From NCBI RefSeq assembly GCF_001707825.1, contig NZ_LYBM01000003.1:82354-146353 (forward strand): a DNA stretch of 64,000 bases. The letters run 5' to 3'. Under the pieces are notes generated by a model. That model made no database searches and was not told where the DNA came from. It saw nothing but the letters and a program-made list of their open reading frames with translations. The translations under genes were made by a program, and so were the position numbers. Shown in pieces: positions 36,093 through 45,089 of the stretch. Each line of letters opens with the position of its first letter. The stretch's first letter is position 1. Origin of the DNA: Veronia pacifica (GTDB lineage: Bacteria; Pseudomonadota; Gammaproteobacteria; Enterobacterales; Vibrionaceae).

Positions 36093-38237
36093 TCAGGCGG
36101 AGTCTATTTGATGGACGTTATCTGCTCCGGTTCCTTGGTCTACGTCTATGTAGTTATATACTGTCAGCTCAATTGTAGTAGGAACTTCGTTAAAAGCAAC
36201 CACTGGGATTCGTTTATCATATACTTCTTGCATGTCCCAGAGTGGTCGTCTCAAATCGGTGGCAGCCAACAAAACAATGGGAATTTTAGAGTGCTCAACA
36301 TAATCAGTAATTTCTTTTATTTGCCTATGCATCATTTCCATATGTTCATTTTGAAGTGCAAGAAATGCCTCGCCTGAATTAAGCCTTAAGAAGGTTCTAC
36401 ATAATTCCTCAAGCTCTGGAGATAAAAGAACGACATGTAGAATATCATTGTAAAGGAATGTCTGAGTTATTTGTTTACCCAGACTATAACGAACATAATT
36501 AGTTAATACTGATGGATTTTTCTCTGAATTACCGAATTCAACAAGTACTTCGACAATAGTTGCAAATGTACGAATAGAAACTTGTTCCTCTGCAAGAAAC
36601 CTCAACACCGCAGATATTGTTGGTACGGGAATAACCCGTGTTAATTCCTCAATAAGGTCAGGCTTGGTTTCTGCTAAAAAAGTTAGGTATGTTTTAGTTT
36701 CTTGTAAGCCCAAGAAACTAGCGCTCGTTCTAAATATAGTGTCTCTGAACCGAGGTACTATAATATCGTAAGGTGTAAATCTATGGTCTTTTTCAATATC
36801 TAACGTGTCGCAATCTTCTTTACTCAGCCAATAATAATCCGTTTCTTTTCGCGTTTTTTCTTTAATTGACGATGCATAAACATCGACACTATCGCTACTC
36901 TTCGAATCGACCAATGCCTTTTTAACCGCAAATTTGTCTTCTTCAACAGGGAAAGTTGCCTTCATTTCAACAATCTCGTTAACGAAAAAAGCAAACTCAT
37001 CCTCGGAAACACGCTCGCGGAACACAACCAGTAACTCAGGTAGGAATATCCCATAATCAATAACCAAAGTGTTACGACAACGTCGTATATCCGCTACCAG
37101 ATTGTGGGCTCGTGGATCATTTTGTCGGTTAGTATGAAAACAAAGAATGTATGGGCTGGTAACCGATACGTCCATAATGTCTCTATCACCAACCGTACGT
37201 AAATCAACAGCCTGCTGTTGATGTTCCATCATTGCTTTTTGCATGGCACGGCGTTTTGCAATAATGGTTATCCATACAATCCCGGAGGCTGCAGACAAAG
37301 CAATAAATACAGCGGTAGGCATGCCTGGCACAAGAGAAAAAGCAATCAGCACGACCGTTGTTATCAACCATGCATTCGGTTGAGCGAGAAACTCTTTACC
37401 AATTTGGAGACCAACGCTCTCTGATTCTTTATCGCTCTGTGAAGACGTCACGCGAGAAACAATGAGGCCAGCAGTGAGTGAAATCAGCAGTGCAGGTATT
37501 TGGCCGACAAGACCATCGCCGATAGTCAGAATGGAATATATCTGTATTGCTTCGCCAAAGTCGAGGTCAAACTGCAGCATACCAACGCTCAGGCCGCCAA
37601 TCAGGTTAACAAAAACGACAATCAGGCCTGCAATCGCATCCCCTTTTACGAATTTCATTGCACCGTCAAGTGCACCATAGAGACCACTCTCCTCTTGAAG
37701 TTTGGTCCGTTTTTCCTGTGCTTGTTCACCAGTGATAACGCCAGCCCTAAGGTCACCATCAATTGACATTTGTTTACCGGGCAGTGCGTCAAGGTTGAAT
37801 CTGGCTGCAACCTCTGCAATACGCTCAGAGCCTTTTGCAATAACGATGAACTGCGCAATGGTGATGATTAAAAAGATCACTAAGCCAACAGCGAGGTTAC
37901 CACCAGCCACGAAATTACCGAAGGTTTCAACAATGTCGCCGGCATCAGCCTGTAAAAGGATCTGTCTTGTGGTGGAAATGGTGATGGCGAGCCTGAACAG
38001 GGTTGTGATCAACAAGATAGCAGGGAAGGAAGAAAACTCAGTGGGCTTCGGGATATACATCGCGAGGATGATTAGAAATACCGCAAAGCTTATGTTCAAT
38101 CCAATAAGAAAATCCAACGCCATTGTCGGTAAGGGAACAATGAACATGAACACTATAAAAACAACAAAGAGGATCAGTGCTAATTCTGCACCGAACCCTC
38201 CTTGGATGGACATCCTGTTGAGGAATTGTTTTATCAT
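36093..38237 (-). CDS. sctV: T3SS export gate protein SctV (HrcV/LcrD family)
   Basis: The 714-residue protein has the FlhA/LcrD layout: about eight N-terminal membrane helices (to about residue 325) with the conserved loop containing LDALPGKQMSIDGDLRAG, and a large cytosolic domain that forms a nonamer ring. It docks substrate-chaperone complexes at the export gate. It follows sctW by one base (TAGAATG), as hrpJ-hrcV in P. syringae. All expected regions are present and unbroken. Confidence 0.96.
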   Translation of the reverse strand: MIKQFLNRMSIQGGFGAELALILFVVFIVFMFIVPLPTMALDFLIGLNISFAVFLIILAMYIPKPTEFSSFPAILLITTLFRLAITISTTRQILLQADAGDIVETFGNFVAGGNLAVGLVIFLIITIAQFIVIAKGSERIAEVAARFNLDALPGKQMSIDGDLRAGVITGEQAQEKRTKLQEESGLYGALDGAMKFVKGDAIAGLIVVFVNLIGGLSVGMLQFDLDFGEAIQIYSILTIGDGLVGQIPALLISLTAGLIVSRVTSSQSDKESESVGLQIGKEFLAQPNAWLITTVVLIAFSLVPGMPTAVFIALSAASGIVWITIIAKRRAMQKAMMEHQQQAVDLRTVGDRDIMDVSVTSPYILCFHTNRQNDPRAHNLVADIRRCRNTLVIDYGIFLPELLVVFRERVSEDEFAFFVNEIVEMKATFPVEEDKFAVKKALVDSKSSDSVDVYASSIKEKTRKETDYYWLSKEDCDTLDIEKDHRFTPYDIIVPRFRDTIFRTSASFLGLQETKTYLTFLAETKPDLIEELTRVIPVPTISAVLRFLAEEQVSIRTFATIVEVLVEFGNSEKNPSVLTNYVRYSLGKQITQTFLYNDILHVVLLSPELEELCRTFLRLNSGEAFLALQNEHMEMMHRQIKEITDYVEHSKIPIVLLAATDLRRPLWDMQEVYDKRIPVVAFNEVPTTIELTVYNYIDVDQGTGADNVHQIDSA

Positions 38238-38238
38238 T

Positions 38239-39429
38239 CTACCTCACGCGAAGCATTTGGGTTGTTCTCCTTGGCTGTCCCAGGTTGTCCTTATCAATCG
38301 CTGCGGTTATTCGCGTAACGATATTCGCTATACTTTGTCGAGTACCAAAGCACTCCTGGGGTGATTCCCATTGACACTCATCCATTGAGTAGATGGCTTT
38401 CTGCAGTAAGCACGCCACCCACGACATATATTTTTCTTGTCCGTTAGAAAGCCGGAAGACAATTTGGTTAACATCATTCAGAAAGACGTTATTTTTAGTC
38501 GCTTGAATATGGAATTTGACCAAATCAACAACGTTGTATTCAACGTTTCCTACCCTGATCTTCACCTCGCTCAAAATTTTATTCCCACTTTTAAGCATGT
38601 CAGTCAATGTATTGGTGCGGGATAGGTCACTGTACAAGGTTCTCAATTCGGCGCGAGAACGAAAGTGAGAATGTTCATCAATATTTTTAATTAATGCCGC
38701 CGCGGTTGTGGTACAACCCAAGACAAAACCTTCTTCACCAAACTCTGAAATAATAAATTCCATTATAGATTGAAGAGAACCTTTCCCAAGCACCTTATCA
38801 TAGTACATTTTTCGTGCTTGCCTGCGTTTGACGGGATCTTTTGCCAAAACAGCATAGAATGATGAAACCGACAGCGAGACCTGCACCTCTTTACCGAAGC
38901 GGCCCTGTAACTCGTTAGCCAAATGTTGAAATTTATCTGCCAGTCGCGAGTTGTTATTTTCAAGTGCGTCGAGATAGCCACATTTCAATGCGAGAAAGCA
39001 AAGCGCTGGGTCGTGTTTGGCAATCTTGAGTAACGATTCAAGATCACCGCCTTTCACGATTTTATTTTCCATCAGTTTGGATAACTTGAAGATACTTTCA
39101 CAGACATCGTTACCCAGCTCTTTCGCTTTAAGAGATATACCTTTTTTAATGAATTCAATGTCCTGAGGCGACATTTTCTGCTTGTCTTTCTTGAAACCTT
39201 CGCCTTTGAAGAATTCCCTGATATCAAGCTCTTTACCGTCAATTTTTTTCTCACGACTCAATCTTATCTCATTGAATTTCATTGAAACTTCTTCTAATGA
39301 ATCAAATGAAAAAAAGGTGTTTTGCATGAGATTGCTAGATTGCTGAGTACCCGCATTAGGCTTGTTTTGTTGAGAGTAAAGCAGGTCGTGGGCCTTTGCG
39401 CTGGCTAGCCCGTTCATTCCGCTTAGCAT
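38239..39429 (-). CDS. sctW: T3SS gatekeeper SctW (HrpJ/YopN/InvE family)
   Basis: The 396-residue, largely helical protein has no signal peptide. Its position immediately upstream of sctV and its length match HrpJ, which controls the switch to translocator and effector export. Sequence features such as the middle HrpJ-like helical domain (about residues 90-230) and a C-terminal TyeA-like part (about 290-396) fit the family, but the match is by pattern, not a specific motif. Polar N-terminus could be a secretion signal. Confidence 0.82.
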   Translation of the reverse strand: MLSGMNGLASAKAHDLLYSQQNKPNAGTQQSSNLMQNTFFSFDSLEEVSMKFNEIRLSREKKIDGKELDIREFFKGEGFKKDKQKMSPQDIEFIKKGISLKAKELGNDVCESIFKLSKLMENKIVKGGDLESLLKIAKHDPALCFLALKCGYLDALENNNSRLADKFQHLANELQGRFGKEVQVSLSVSSFYAVLAKDPVKRRQARKMYYDKVLGKGSLQSIMEFIISEFGEEGFVLGCTTTAAALIKNIDEHSHFRSRAELRTLYSDLSRTNTLTDMLKSGNKILSEVKIRVGNVEYNVVDLVKFHIQATKNNVFLNDVNQIVFRLSNGQEKYMSWVACLLQKAIYSMDECQWESPQECFGTRQSIANIVTRITAAIDKDNLGQPRRTTQMLRVR

Positions 39430-39588
39430 GACTGATCCTTCCCTTACATAAGTATCAATTAGATCTTAGTGCTTTTAAGACGTGATTAGTTACCAAACAA
39501 TTTTTACGACAGCAATATGTCGACTCAACTCATTAATATAAAGAGGGATATGATCAGAGTCAGTGGTTTAATTTTCTCGATACACCAC

Positions 39589-39819
39589 TTAATCCCTGTC
39601 ATTAATTATCAGTGCCTGATCGACCAAGTCGTCGTTGAGCCAAATAATAAATTTATCATTTATTAAATTTTGCGTTTTTTCATCGAGATACACCGGAGGT
39701 CGATCACTTATGCCATATATACGGTCAAACATATCTGTCGCATAATTGTTAAACGAGATAAGCTCACACCCTGATATTGGAAATAAAATCAACAGCAACA
39801 GATATTTAGCTATCCTCAT
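39589..39819 (-). CDS. Small lipoprotein, HrpT-like (possible SctC pilotin)
   Basis: The 76-residue protein has a lipoprotein signal with the lipobox ISGC (Cys 18) and a short polar mature part. It overlaps the end of sctC (ATGA), so it is coupled to the secretin. In P. syringae the small lipoprotein HrpT follows hrcC in exactly this place, and pilotins assist secretin insertion into the outer membrane. Sequence similarity to HrpT is not established here; the call is from length, lipobox and position. Confidence 0.65.
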   Translation of the reverse strand: MRIAKYLLLLILFPISGCELISFNNYATDMFDRIYGISDRPPVYLDEKTQNLINDKFIIWLNDDLVDQALIINDRD

Positions 39820-42014
39820 TTTTTCTTCCTTGTGTTATTTTTCACTATAATAAAAATCTCACCTGACTCACCCGGCTCCAAACGATTTCTGGGCCAAAGC
39901 CCTGAACCAATCACCGATTTTTTACGACAGAAAGACCGATCGTAAACAACCTCAGTCGTTTTAAAGTTAACGGTGTGCGCAACGATAATGTTGAATTCTT
40001 GACCGCGGTAAAGTATTGCAGAATCGTAGTCGATATAACTCCCCATACCGCTGCACCATTTTTTGTTCCTGTATGTGGAGTCAGTTTTGCTAAACGAAGC
40101 CAAGGTTGTCTCAGTGAAGCCTACTGGCACTGTTTCAAGCACCAAGCTTCTTACTGCCCTCTGTACATCCTCAATGAGCTCATCTTTTTTGGGTTCGAGG
40201 TTTGATGTAGGGTGTTTCCTAGCCACATTATCTAATGCATCGACAATGGGTCTGTTAGTAAGCTCGCTACCGTAATCTAGCGGGTTTTTATCGATCGATA
40301 TCTTTCTGGGAGTGATCAAAAATAATCTCTCACGGCGTGAGCCACTTGAACTATTGAACGAGAAAAGACTGCCGATAATAGGTATATCGCCCAGTAAAGG
40401 GACTTTTTTCTCGGTATTCTCGACACGTTTGAGGTTAAATCCACCAAACATCATAGTGTTTTTGTCTCTCACAATTGCCTGAGTGCTGAGAGAGTTTTTA
40501 GCCGAAGAAACGGACTGCGCCTGATCACCGGAACGATTCACTTTCCCATCTTCAATGACAACGTCCAACTCAACCAGCTCACCTGTTTTTGTCTTAATAA
40601 GATGAGGGGTCACTTGAAGGCTTGTTCCTGCTGTCACGGGTAAGACCTCGACAGCTCTCTCAGCCGACGCAGTCAAAAATTCTGTATTGTTTATATCAAT
40701 CACAGCGGGCAGGTTGTTTTGGGTCAATACCGAGGGAGTAGCAACGATCGAGGCATTATCCTCTGATTCCAACAATCGGAGATTTGCAAAAAATTTCTGG
40801 GGGAACTCAATAAAGAAAGATGCCGCTGCATTTTCAGGGAAAAACGGGTTTATTTGTTGACGTCCCCTCGTTCCACCACTGCCCACCTCAAAGTCATCTG
40901 TTGTGACGCCCCAGTCCAGTCCAGCCTCAAGTAAACTGCCGCGGGTGACATCAATAATTATCGCATTGATCTCGATAAGGTCTGTTGGTACGTCGAGGGC
41001 TTTAATAATGTTTTCAAATTCTGTTCTCTTACTTTTCGGCGCAAAAACAAGCAAAGAGTTATTGCGTATATCAGCTTGAACTCTCATACGTGAAAGATCT
41101 AGAGGGACTTCTTTCTCCTCATCCTTATCGCTGTTGTTTTTGGGAAGTAATTTCTCCTGCCCTTCTTCTTCTAAGATAGAAGTGACCGACGAAGAAGCAC
41201 TGCGACTCGACCTAAGCGGTGAATTTTCATCACTATTTTTAGTCGGTTTAGGCTGGGAGTTAACCGAAATATTGCCACCTTCACCGATAAGATTGTTAAA
41301 GATTGTCGCAACACCCGGTATGACTTTACTCTTGCCCCTGTAGGCGATATTTCGGTCACCCACGTCTGCGTAATTAAGCTCAAATACCATGAGTTCGTAC
41401 TTGTTTTTTTCTTTTTCGGTTTTGCGCTCTTCTTCTTTGTTTAATCCCTCAGTCACACCTTCAATAAGCGAAATATAACGCTCAGGTGCATTCACAATGA
41501 CGGCTCCCTCTTGCTCAAGGACACCCCAACCAAACTTTTCTTCAAACAACCGAATCGATACCAAGGCCTCACGCAAGTCATCAATGTTCTGTTTGCCTAC
41601 CTTGATTCGCTCTGTGACACGTTGTGTTGAATCGCTAATATAGAGAGCATTACCGTAAACAAACCAGTCAAATCTATATTGGATACCCAATCGATCCAGA
41701 AAGGCTGCTGCATCTTTCGATCGCACCTTAGTATTGATAATTTTATTTAAGTTGAGCCCACGCTCGATGACTAAAGTGACTGCAAAAGTGTTGGCAAATT
41801 CTTCCAGTACATCCCTCACCGAACGATTTGTTACTTCTAACGCATAACCGCTCTTTTTCCACTCCGGCGGCGTATATGCGGTAGATGTTTGACACACCAG
41901 CAGAGTCGCAATGCCAATTAAGGTCGCTTTTACCCATTGAGAAAAAAAAAGGGATGCTGGCATTGTGCCGCGGGAGTTACGCTTAGGTTTGTTTCGTTTA
42001 TTTGTCAAGTCCAT
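39816..42014 (-). CDS. sctC: T3SS outer-membrane secretin SctC (HrcC family), with C-terminal extension
   Basis: The protein of about 732 residues has an N-terminal hydrophobic segment (about residues 25-45) serving as signal peptide, N0/N1-type domains (VTNRSVRDVLEEFANTFAV), and the secretin core with GATSLQVTPHLIKTKTGELVELDV-type and FGGFNLKRVENTEKKVPLLGDIP motifs, the latter diagnostic. About 150 residues follow the core; they contain two Cys and an apparent beta-rich fold, beyond the usual end of the secretin domain. The ATG at 42014 has AGGT six bases upstream and is preferred to an upstream TTG. It forms the outer-membrane ring of the injectisome. Confidence 0.94.
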   Translation of the reverse strand: MDLTNKRNKPKRNSRGTMPASLFFSQWVKATLIGIATLLVCQTSTAYTPPEWKKSGYALEVTNRSVRDVLEEFANTFAVTLVIERGLNLNKIINTKVRSKDAAAFLDRLGIQYRFDWFVYGNALYISDSTQRVTERIKVGKQNIDDLREALVSIRLFEEKFGWGVLEQEGAVIVNAPERYISLIEGVTEGLNKEEERKTEKEKNKYELMVFELNYADVGDRNIAYRGKSKVIPGVATIFNNLIGEGGNISVNSQPKPTKNSDENSPLRSSRSASSSVTSILEEEGQEKLLPKNNSDKDEEKEVPLDLSRMRVQADIRNNSLLVFAPKSKRTEFENIIKALDVPTDLIEINAIIIDVTRGSLLEAGLDWGVTTDDFEVGSGGTRGRQQINPFFPENAAASFFIEFPQKFFANLRLLESEDNASIVATPSVLTQNNLPAVIDINNTEFLTASAERAVEVLPVTAGTSLQVTPHLIKTKTGELVELDVVIEDGKVNRSGDQAQSVSSAKNSLSTQAIVRDKNTMMFGGFNLKRVENTEKKVPLLGDIPIIGSLFSFNSSSGSRRERLFLITPRKISIDKNPLDYGSELTNRPIVDALDNVARKHPTSNLEPKKDELIEDVQRAVRSLVLETVPVGFTETTLASFSKTDSTYRNKKWCSGMGSYIDYDSAILYRGQEFNIIVAHTVNFKTTEVVYDRSFCRKKSVIGSGLWPRNRLEPGESGEIFIIVKNNTRKKK

Positions 42015-42707
42015 GATATACCTAATCAACAACCTCTAAAATCAAATATTCCTAACCGTCAGCAAGTTGCAAATTTGCAGACGATGTCCGTCCGGTAACA
42101 TACAGAGGCAGCACAAAACGCCCTACATCAGGGAAAAAGCGCCCTGCCCAAAAAATGCCTATCGACCAACTGCATATTTGGCTCACCTAATGCTTTGGGT
42201 TTAGAGGTCGTCAGCATCTACCCGCTTCCATTCAGTTTAGACAAGGTCACATAAATGAGCATTTTGTTTCATGCAGTTACGAGTTTATTAAGTAGTTATA
42301 CCGCATTTAACGCTTTGTAACATTCCAAGCAGAAAGTCACCCCACTATCTGCTTAATAGTTGGTTTCATCTTCTTCTTGGGTACTTTTATCTGTGTTTAA
42401 GTTTCACATTTTTTTTTTTTGTTTCTCTGCGTATCACAATGGGAGCATCGCAAAAATGTATACATAAATACTAATCAATATGATGCATAAACCATTCTAA
42501 TTAAGCACTTTATTAACAGGGCAGCGGGTGATATCAAACAAGAACAAGAAAAGAGTCAAATCCAACTTTCCATCAATATTTGTGATTTGCTAACAGAAGA
42601 AACGCGAAAGGTTTATAGATGTGATCGTTTTTACACCCGTACTCCAAAATGATAAGCACGCCCTCACATAAATATGTTTAGGCGTGTATGTCAATAAACA
42701 TCTATTT
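42015..42707. other. Gap upstream of sctC, AT-rich
   Basis: About 690 bases without a supported gene, containing a run of T at about 42410-42420. It should hold the sctC promoter if sctC is not read from the upstream genes; no clear hrp-box-like site was found. Confidence 0.4.
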
Positions 42708-43088
42708 TCAATCTGAGATGAACGAGCGAAGGTTTCTGATAGACTTGAAGACTGAAAACTCATCCATGTTTTCCACAGAAACACGTTCAAAAACAAGAAC
42801 ATTTTTGTTTTTGTCTTTACCAATAAAGTATCTTCCAAATCGTGTAGGGTCTTCAAAACGTTGAACAAGTTTCTTTTCAACCATTCCCTCAGGTGGGTTT
42901 TCATAAATGGCAAAGATCTCGACAATGGGGTAATGATCTTGCGCGGTGATAACGACGTTCTCACCCAGTCGTATCATATCAAAGCTCACACGGTTGTGAT
43001 GACCGCTCATTTGTGCCGCTTCGACAAGAGACCGTATAAACTCTCTTTCCCTTAGATCTTCAACATTATCATTACGTTGTGTAATCAT
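42708..43088 (-). CDS. Small T3SS-linked acidic protein, possible chaperone
   Basis: This 126-residue protein has no signal peptide and a mixed alpha/beta pattern with hydrophobic strands (VVITAQDHYPIVEIFAIY). Location between T3SS small genes and sctC, plus size, suggest a T3SS accessory protein or class I chaperone. No known family motif is visible. The gap to sctC is large. A longer overlapping frame (42590-42964) is a shadow. Confidence 0.5.
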   Translation of the reverse strand: MITQRNDNVEDLREREFIRSLVEAAQMSGHHNRVSFDMIRLGENVVITAQDHYPIVEIFAIYENPPEGMVEKKLVQRFEDPTRFGRYFIGKDKNKNVLVFERVSVENMDEFSVFKSIRNLRSFISD

Positions 43089-43246
43089 TGAATTGCCTCT
43101 ATTGCAGATACGCAGTAGGCCCTTAGTGTGAATACTTTTTTAGTATTAAGCTGACTTGACACCGTTCACTTCCGTCACATTACCTATCAAATACCTTATA
43201 AAATTAGATAGATGTCATCGGTTACATGCATGACACTGCTAAAAAA

Positions 43247-43615
43247 CTACTCGTCATAGCTAATCAGGTAATTCCAAGTGTCAACCTGATTGACCACCTT
43301 CTCAATCAATGAAACCACGTCTTTCGGTTCAGCAAATTCATCAACAAGAAGCGTTAACCAAAGTGAGCTGTCTTCCTCTTTAATAGCAGGTGCTGCTGGA
43401 TAATGTTCAGCACTAATAAGCGTATAATAGAGTACCTTATCTAAATCATACCTACCTTTTATCCATCTATCTGGTAGGGTGCTTTCTATTAAGATACTTC
43501 TCTCCAGCTTTTTAAGATTCACTTTCACATCATCACAATGAAAAGACAGCTCCCGCTCGGGTCTTCCCTTCCATTCTGAATATAATGCGTCAAACTGATG
43601 ATTAATCTGATCCAT
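43247..43615 (-). CDS. HrpG-like / class I T3SS chaperone candidate
   Basis: The 122-residue acidic protein starts MDQINHQFDALYSEWKG and ends in an acidic helix (VVSLIEKVVNQVDTWNYL); these alternating strand and helix segments resemble CesT/HrpG-type chaperones. It follows the HrpF-like gene by four bases. In P. syringae hrpF-hrpG-hrcC-hrpT are contiguous, so position supports HrpG. HrpG itself acts on the regulator HrpV in P. syringae. Confidence 0.6.
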   Translation of the reverse strand: MDQINHQFDALYSEWKGRPERELSFHCDDVKVNLKKLERSILIESTLPDRWIKGRYDLDKVLYYTLISAEHYPAAPAIKEEDSSLWLTLLVDEFAEPKDVVSLIEKVVNQVDTWNYLISYDE

Positions 43616-43619
43616 ATGG

Positions 43620-43844
43620 TTACATAGACCTTAATATTTGTTTTTTTACATCTCTAATCTTTTTGGCAGCGCGAAGTCTGTCAAAAGCAAGGTTAGCTTC
43701 CATTTTGGCGTTATATAAAGCGACCATATCGCCTGAACTAATACTGTTTCTAGCTTCGTTAATGGATTTGGTCATATTGTGCAGACCTTCAGTTCTCTCC
43801 ATTAACCGCTGATAAATGCTGTTCACACGTTCAGTAGTCTGCAT
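43620..43844 (-). CDS. HrpF-like small helical T3SS protein (needle/pilin-related?)
   Basis: The 74-residue, cysteine-free, helix-turn-helix protein (QTTERVNSIYQRLMERTEGL..., with a central SGD turn) has the size of P. syringae HrpF, which is needed for pilus assembly. It also resembles needle (SctF) proteins in length and helical hairpin pattern. The ATG at 43844 is preceded by AAGGGAG; the open frame starts at a TTG six bases upstream. It is followed four bases later by the HrpG-like gene. Confidence 0.6.
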   Translation of the reverse strand: MQTTERVNSIYQRLMERTEGLHNMTKSINEARNSISSGDMVALYNAKMEANLAFDRLRAAKKIRDVKKQILRSM

Positions 43845-43866
43845 AATCAAACTCCCTTCGAAAGAT

Positions 43867-43891
43867 AGTCCCGGCTATATAAGCCGGGACT
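43867..43891. terminator. Attenuator-like hairpin between the DUF1521 gene and the HrpF-like gene
   Basis: AGTCCCGGCT and AGCCGGGACT form a ten-base perfect stem with a five-base loop, 13 bases after the DUF1521 stop. In the transcribed (minus) direction only ATCTTT follows, so termination is likely partial. This would yield much more of the first gene's transcript than of the later genes. Confidence 0.6.
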
Positions 43892-43904
43892 GCTTTTTCG
43901 TTTA

Positions 43905-45089
43905 CTATCGCAACCAAGAATGCGGTATGTGACCTTGACCCATCATGCCGCCATATCCACCGAAGCCACAAATCATGTTCAAGCCGCCACCACCATGGAA
44001 GCCCATGTTGAGGATGTTTGGTGGCATGTAGTTGATGTTTGTGCCAATGGAGTTCATGTATTGCGCCATTGCGGTATTGGTCTTATCCCATATCGTTGAA
44101 GCCTGCATGAGACCGTACACATTGTTGGCATTAATGAAACCAGGTACCGTAAATTGCGGCTTCATAAAGTTTTGAATGCCTTGTCCGAAGCTCTGCGTCG
44201 CACCAAGGTGTGCATACTGTTGGCCAAAATTACCGCTGCCACCAAAAGGTGATACGCCTGCGTTGTTACCAAACATGTGACAGATCTGCTGGAGATACTG
44301 TTGCAGGATATACTGTACAAGCTTATGCATATAGCCAGGTTTGCAACCTCCGATAATACTGCCAGCGTCGCCGTAGCCGTTTTTATTCAGCTCTTCCTCG
44401 ATGTGCTTAATCAGTTCTTTACCATCAGCAAGATCGGTCTCTGAGGTGATCAAGTTTGGTTTACCATCGGCGCCCAACACATATAGACCCGGTTTTTCGC
44501 CAAAAGCTTCCTTGAATTTCAGTGCTGTACTGTAATCGACACCTGTACCACCGCCGTTCCACCCACAAATCTCGTGGATAGAGCCACATTTGACTTCAAG
44601 GTTACACTTGTCATCCAAGTCGAGGTTAGAGATTTGTGTTGCTTTGTTGGCATTAGGTTCGATGATTGTCACCTTGTCCAAGACCGTCATGTTTTGCCAG
44701 TTACCCGTTTTGCTTTTGATGGTATCCATATGAATCTGGGTGCCGTCATCAAGCGTGATTACTCCGTCGTTGTAGAAATCACTGACATGCTTATTCGAGC
44801 CCGGCTCATCTTTATCACCAATGTAAAGGTGTGGGTCGCCGCTTACTGTGTATGTTTCACCAGTATGCTTATTGCATATCTTCATTTTCGAGCTGCTGTC
44901 GTCAAAAGTAATGGTGTAGTTGTCGTTTTCCCATGCTGCGGTTTTAGATTCACCATTTTTACCATCGGTCTCAATGGTACTGGTACTTCCGTAATATGCA
45001 GCAAACAGGTTCTGCCCTGGAACATAAGGGTTATGGCATCCCGGACGAGGGTAGCAGTGATACTGTTGGTTCTGACCAAGGTAATTCAT
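43905..45089 (-). CDS. DUF1521-domain protein with GDPH self-cleavage motif; candidate T3SS-secreted protein
   Basis: The 394-residue protein has no signal peptide. Residues about 50-220 form a DUF1521-like domain with GDPH at residues 84-87 (YTVSGDPHLYIGDKDEPG). In Bradyrhizobium NopE1, a T3SS effector, such domains cleave themselves at GD-PH when bound to metal ions, and a Vibrio coralliilyticus protein with the same domain behaves similarly. Residues about 220-290 are helical, and the C-terminal about 110 are Gly/Asn/Gln-rich, ending with GFGGYGGMMGQG. Several Cys (12, 18, 72) are unusual for a T3SS substrate. The ATG follows AGGAGG. It is the first gene before hrpF-hrpG-like genes and sctC. 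Secretion and cleavage are inferred. Confidence 0.8.
   Translation of the reverse strand: MNYLGQNQQYHCYPRPGCHNPYVPGQNLFAAYYGSTSTIETDGKNGESKTAAWENDNYTITFDDSSSKMKICNKHTGETYTVSGDPHLYIGDKDEPGSNKHVSDFYNDGVITLDDGTQIHMDTIKSKTGNWQNMTVLDKVTIIEPNANKATQISNLDLDDKCNLEVKCGSIHEICGWNGGGTGVDYSTALKFKEAFGEKPGLYVLGADGKPNLITSETDLADGKELIKHIEEELNKNGYGDAGSIIGGCKPGYMHKLVQYILQQYLQQICHMFGNNAGVSPFGGSGNFGQQYAHLGATQSFGQGIQNFMKPQFTVPGFINANNVYGLMQASTIWDKTNTAMAQYMNSIGTNINYMPPNILNMGFHGGGGLNMICGFGGYGGMMGQGHIPHSWLR

Noticed and set aside
37702..38364. 220-residue open frame on the plus strand inside sctV
   Set aside because: Antisense shadow of a highly conserved gene; low-complexity composition.
39466..39493. GTAACT-N15-GCACTAA upstream of sctW on the minus strand, resembling a hrp box
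   Set aside because: The first half deviates from GGAACC at two positions, too weak to call without transcript data.
42590..42964. 124-residue minus-strand frame overlapping the 42708-43088 gene
   Set aside because: Overlaps the better-supported 126-residue frame and has atypical composition.
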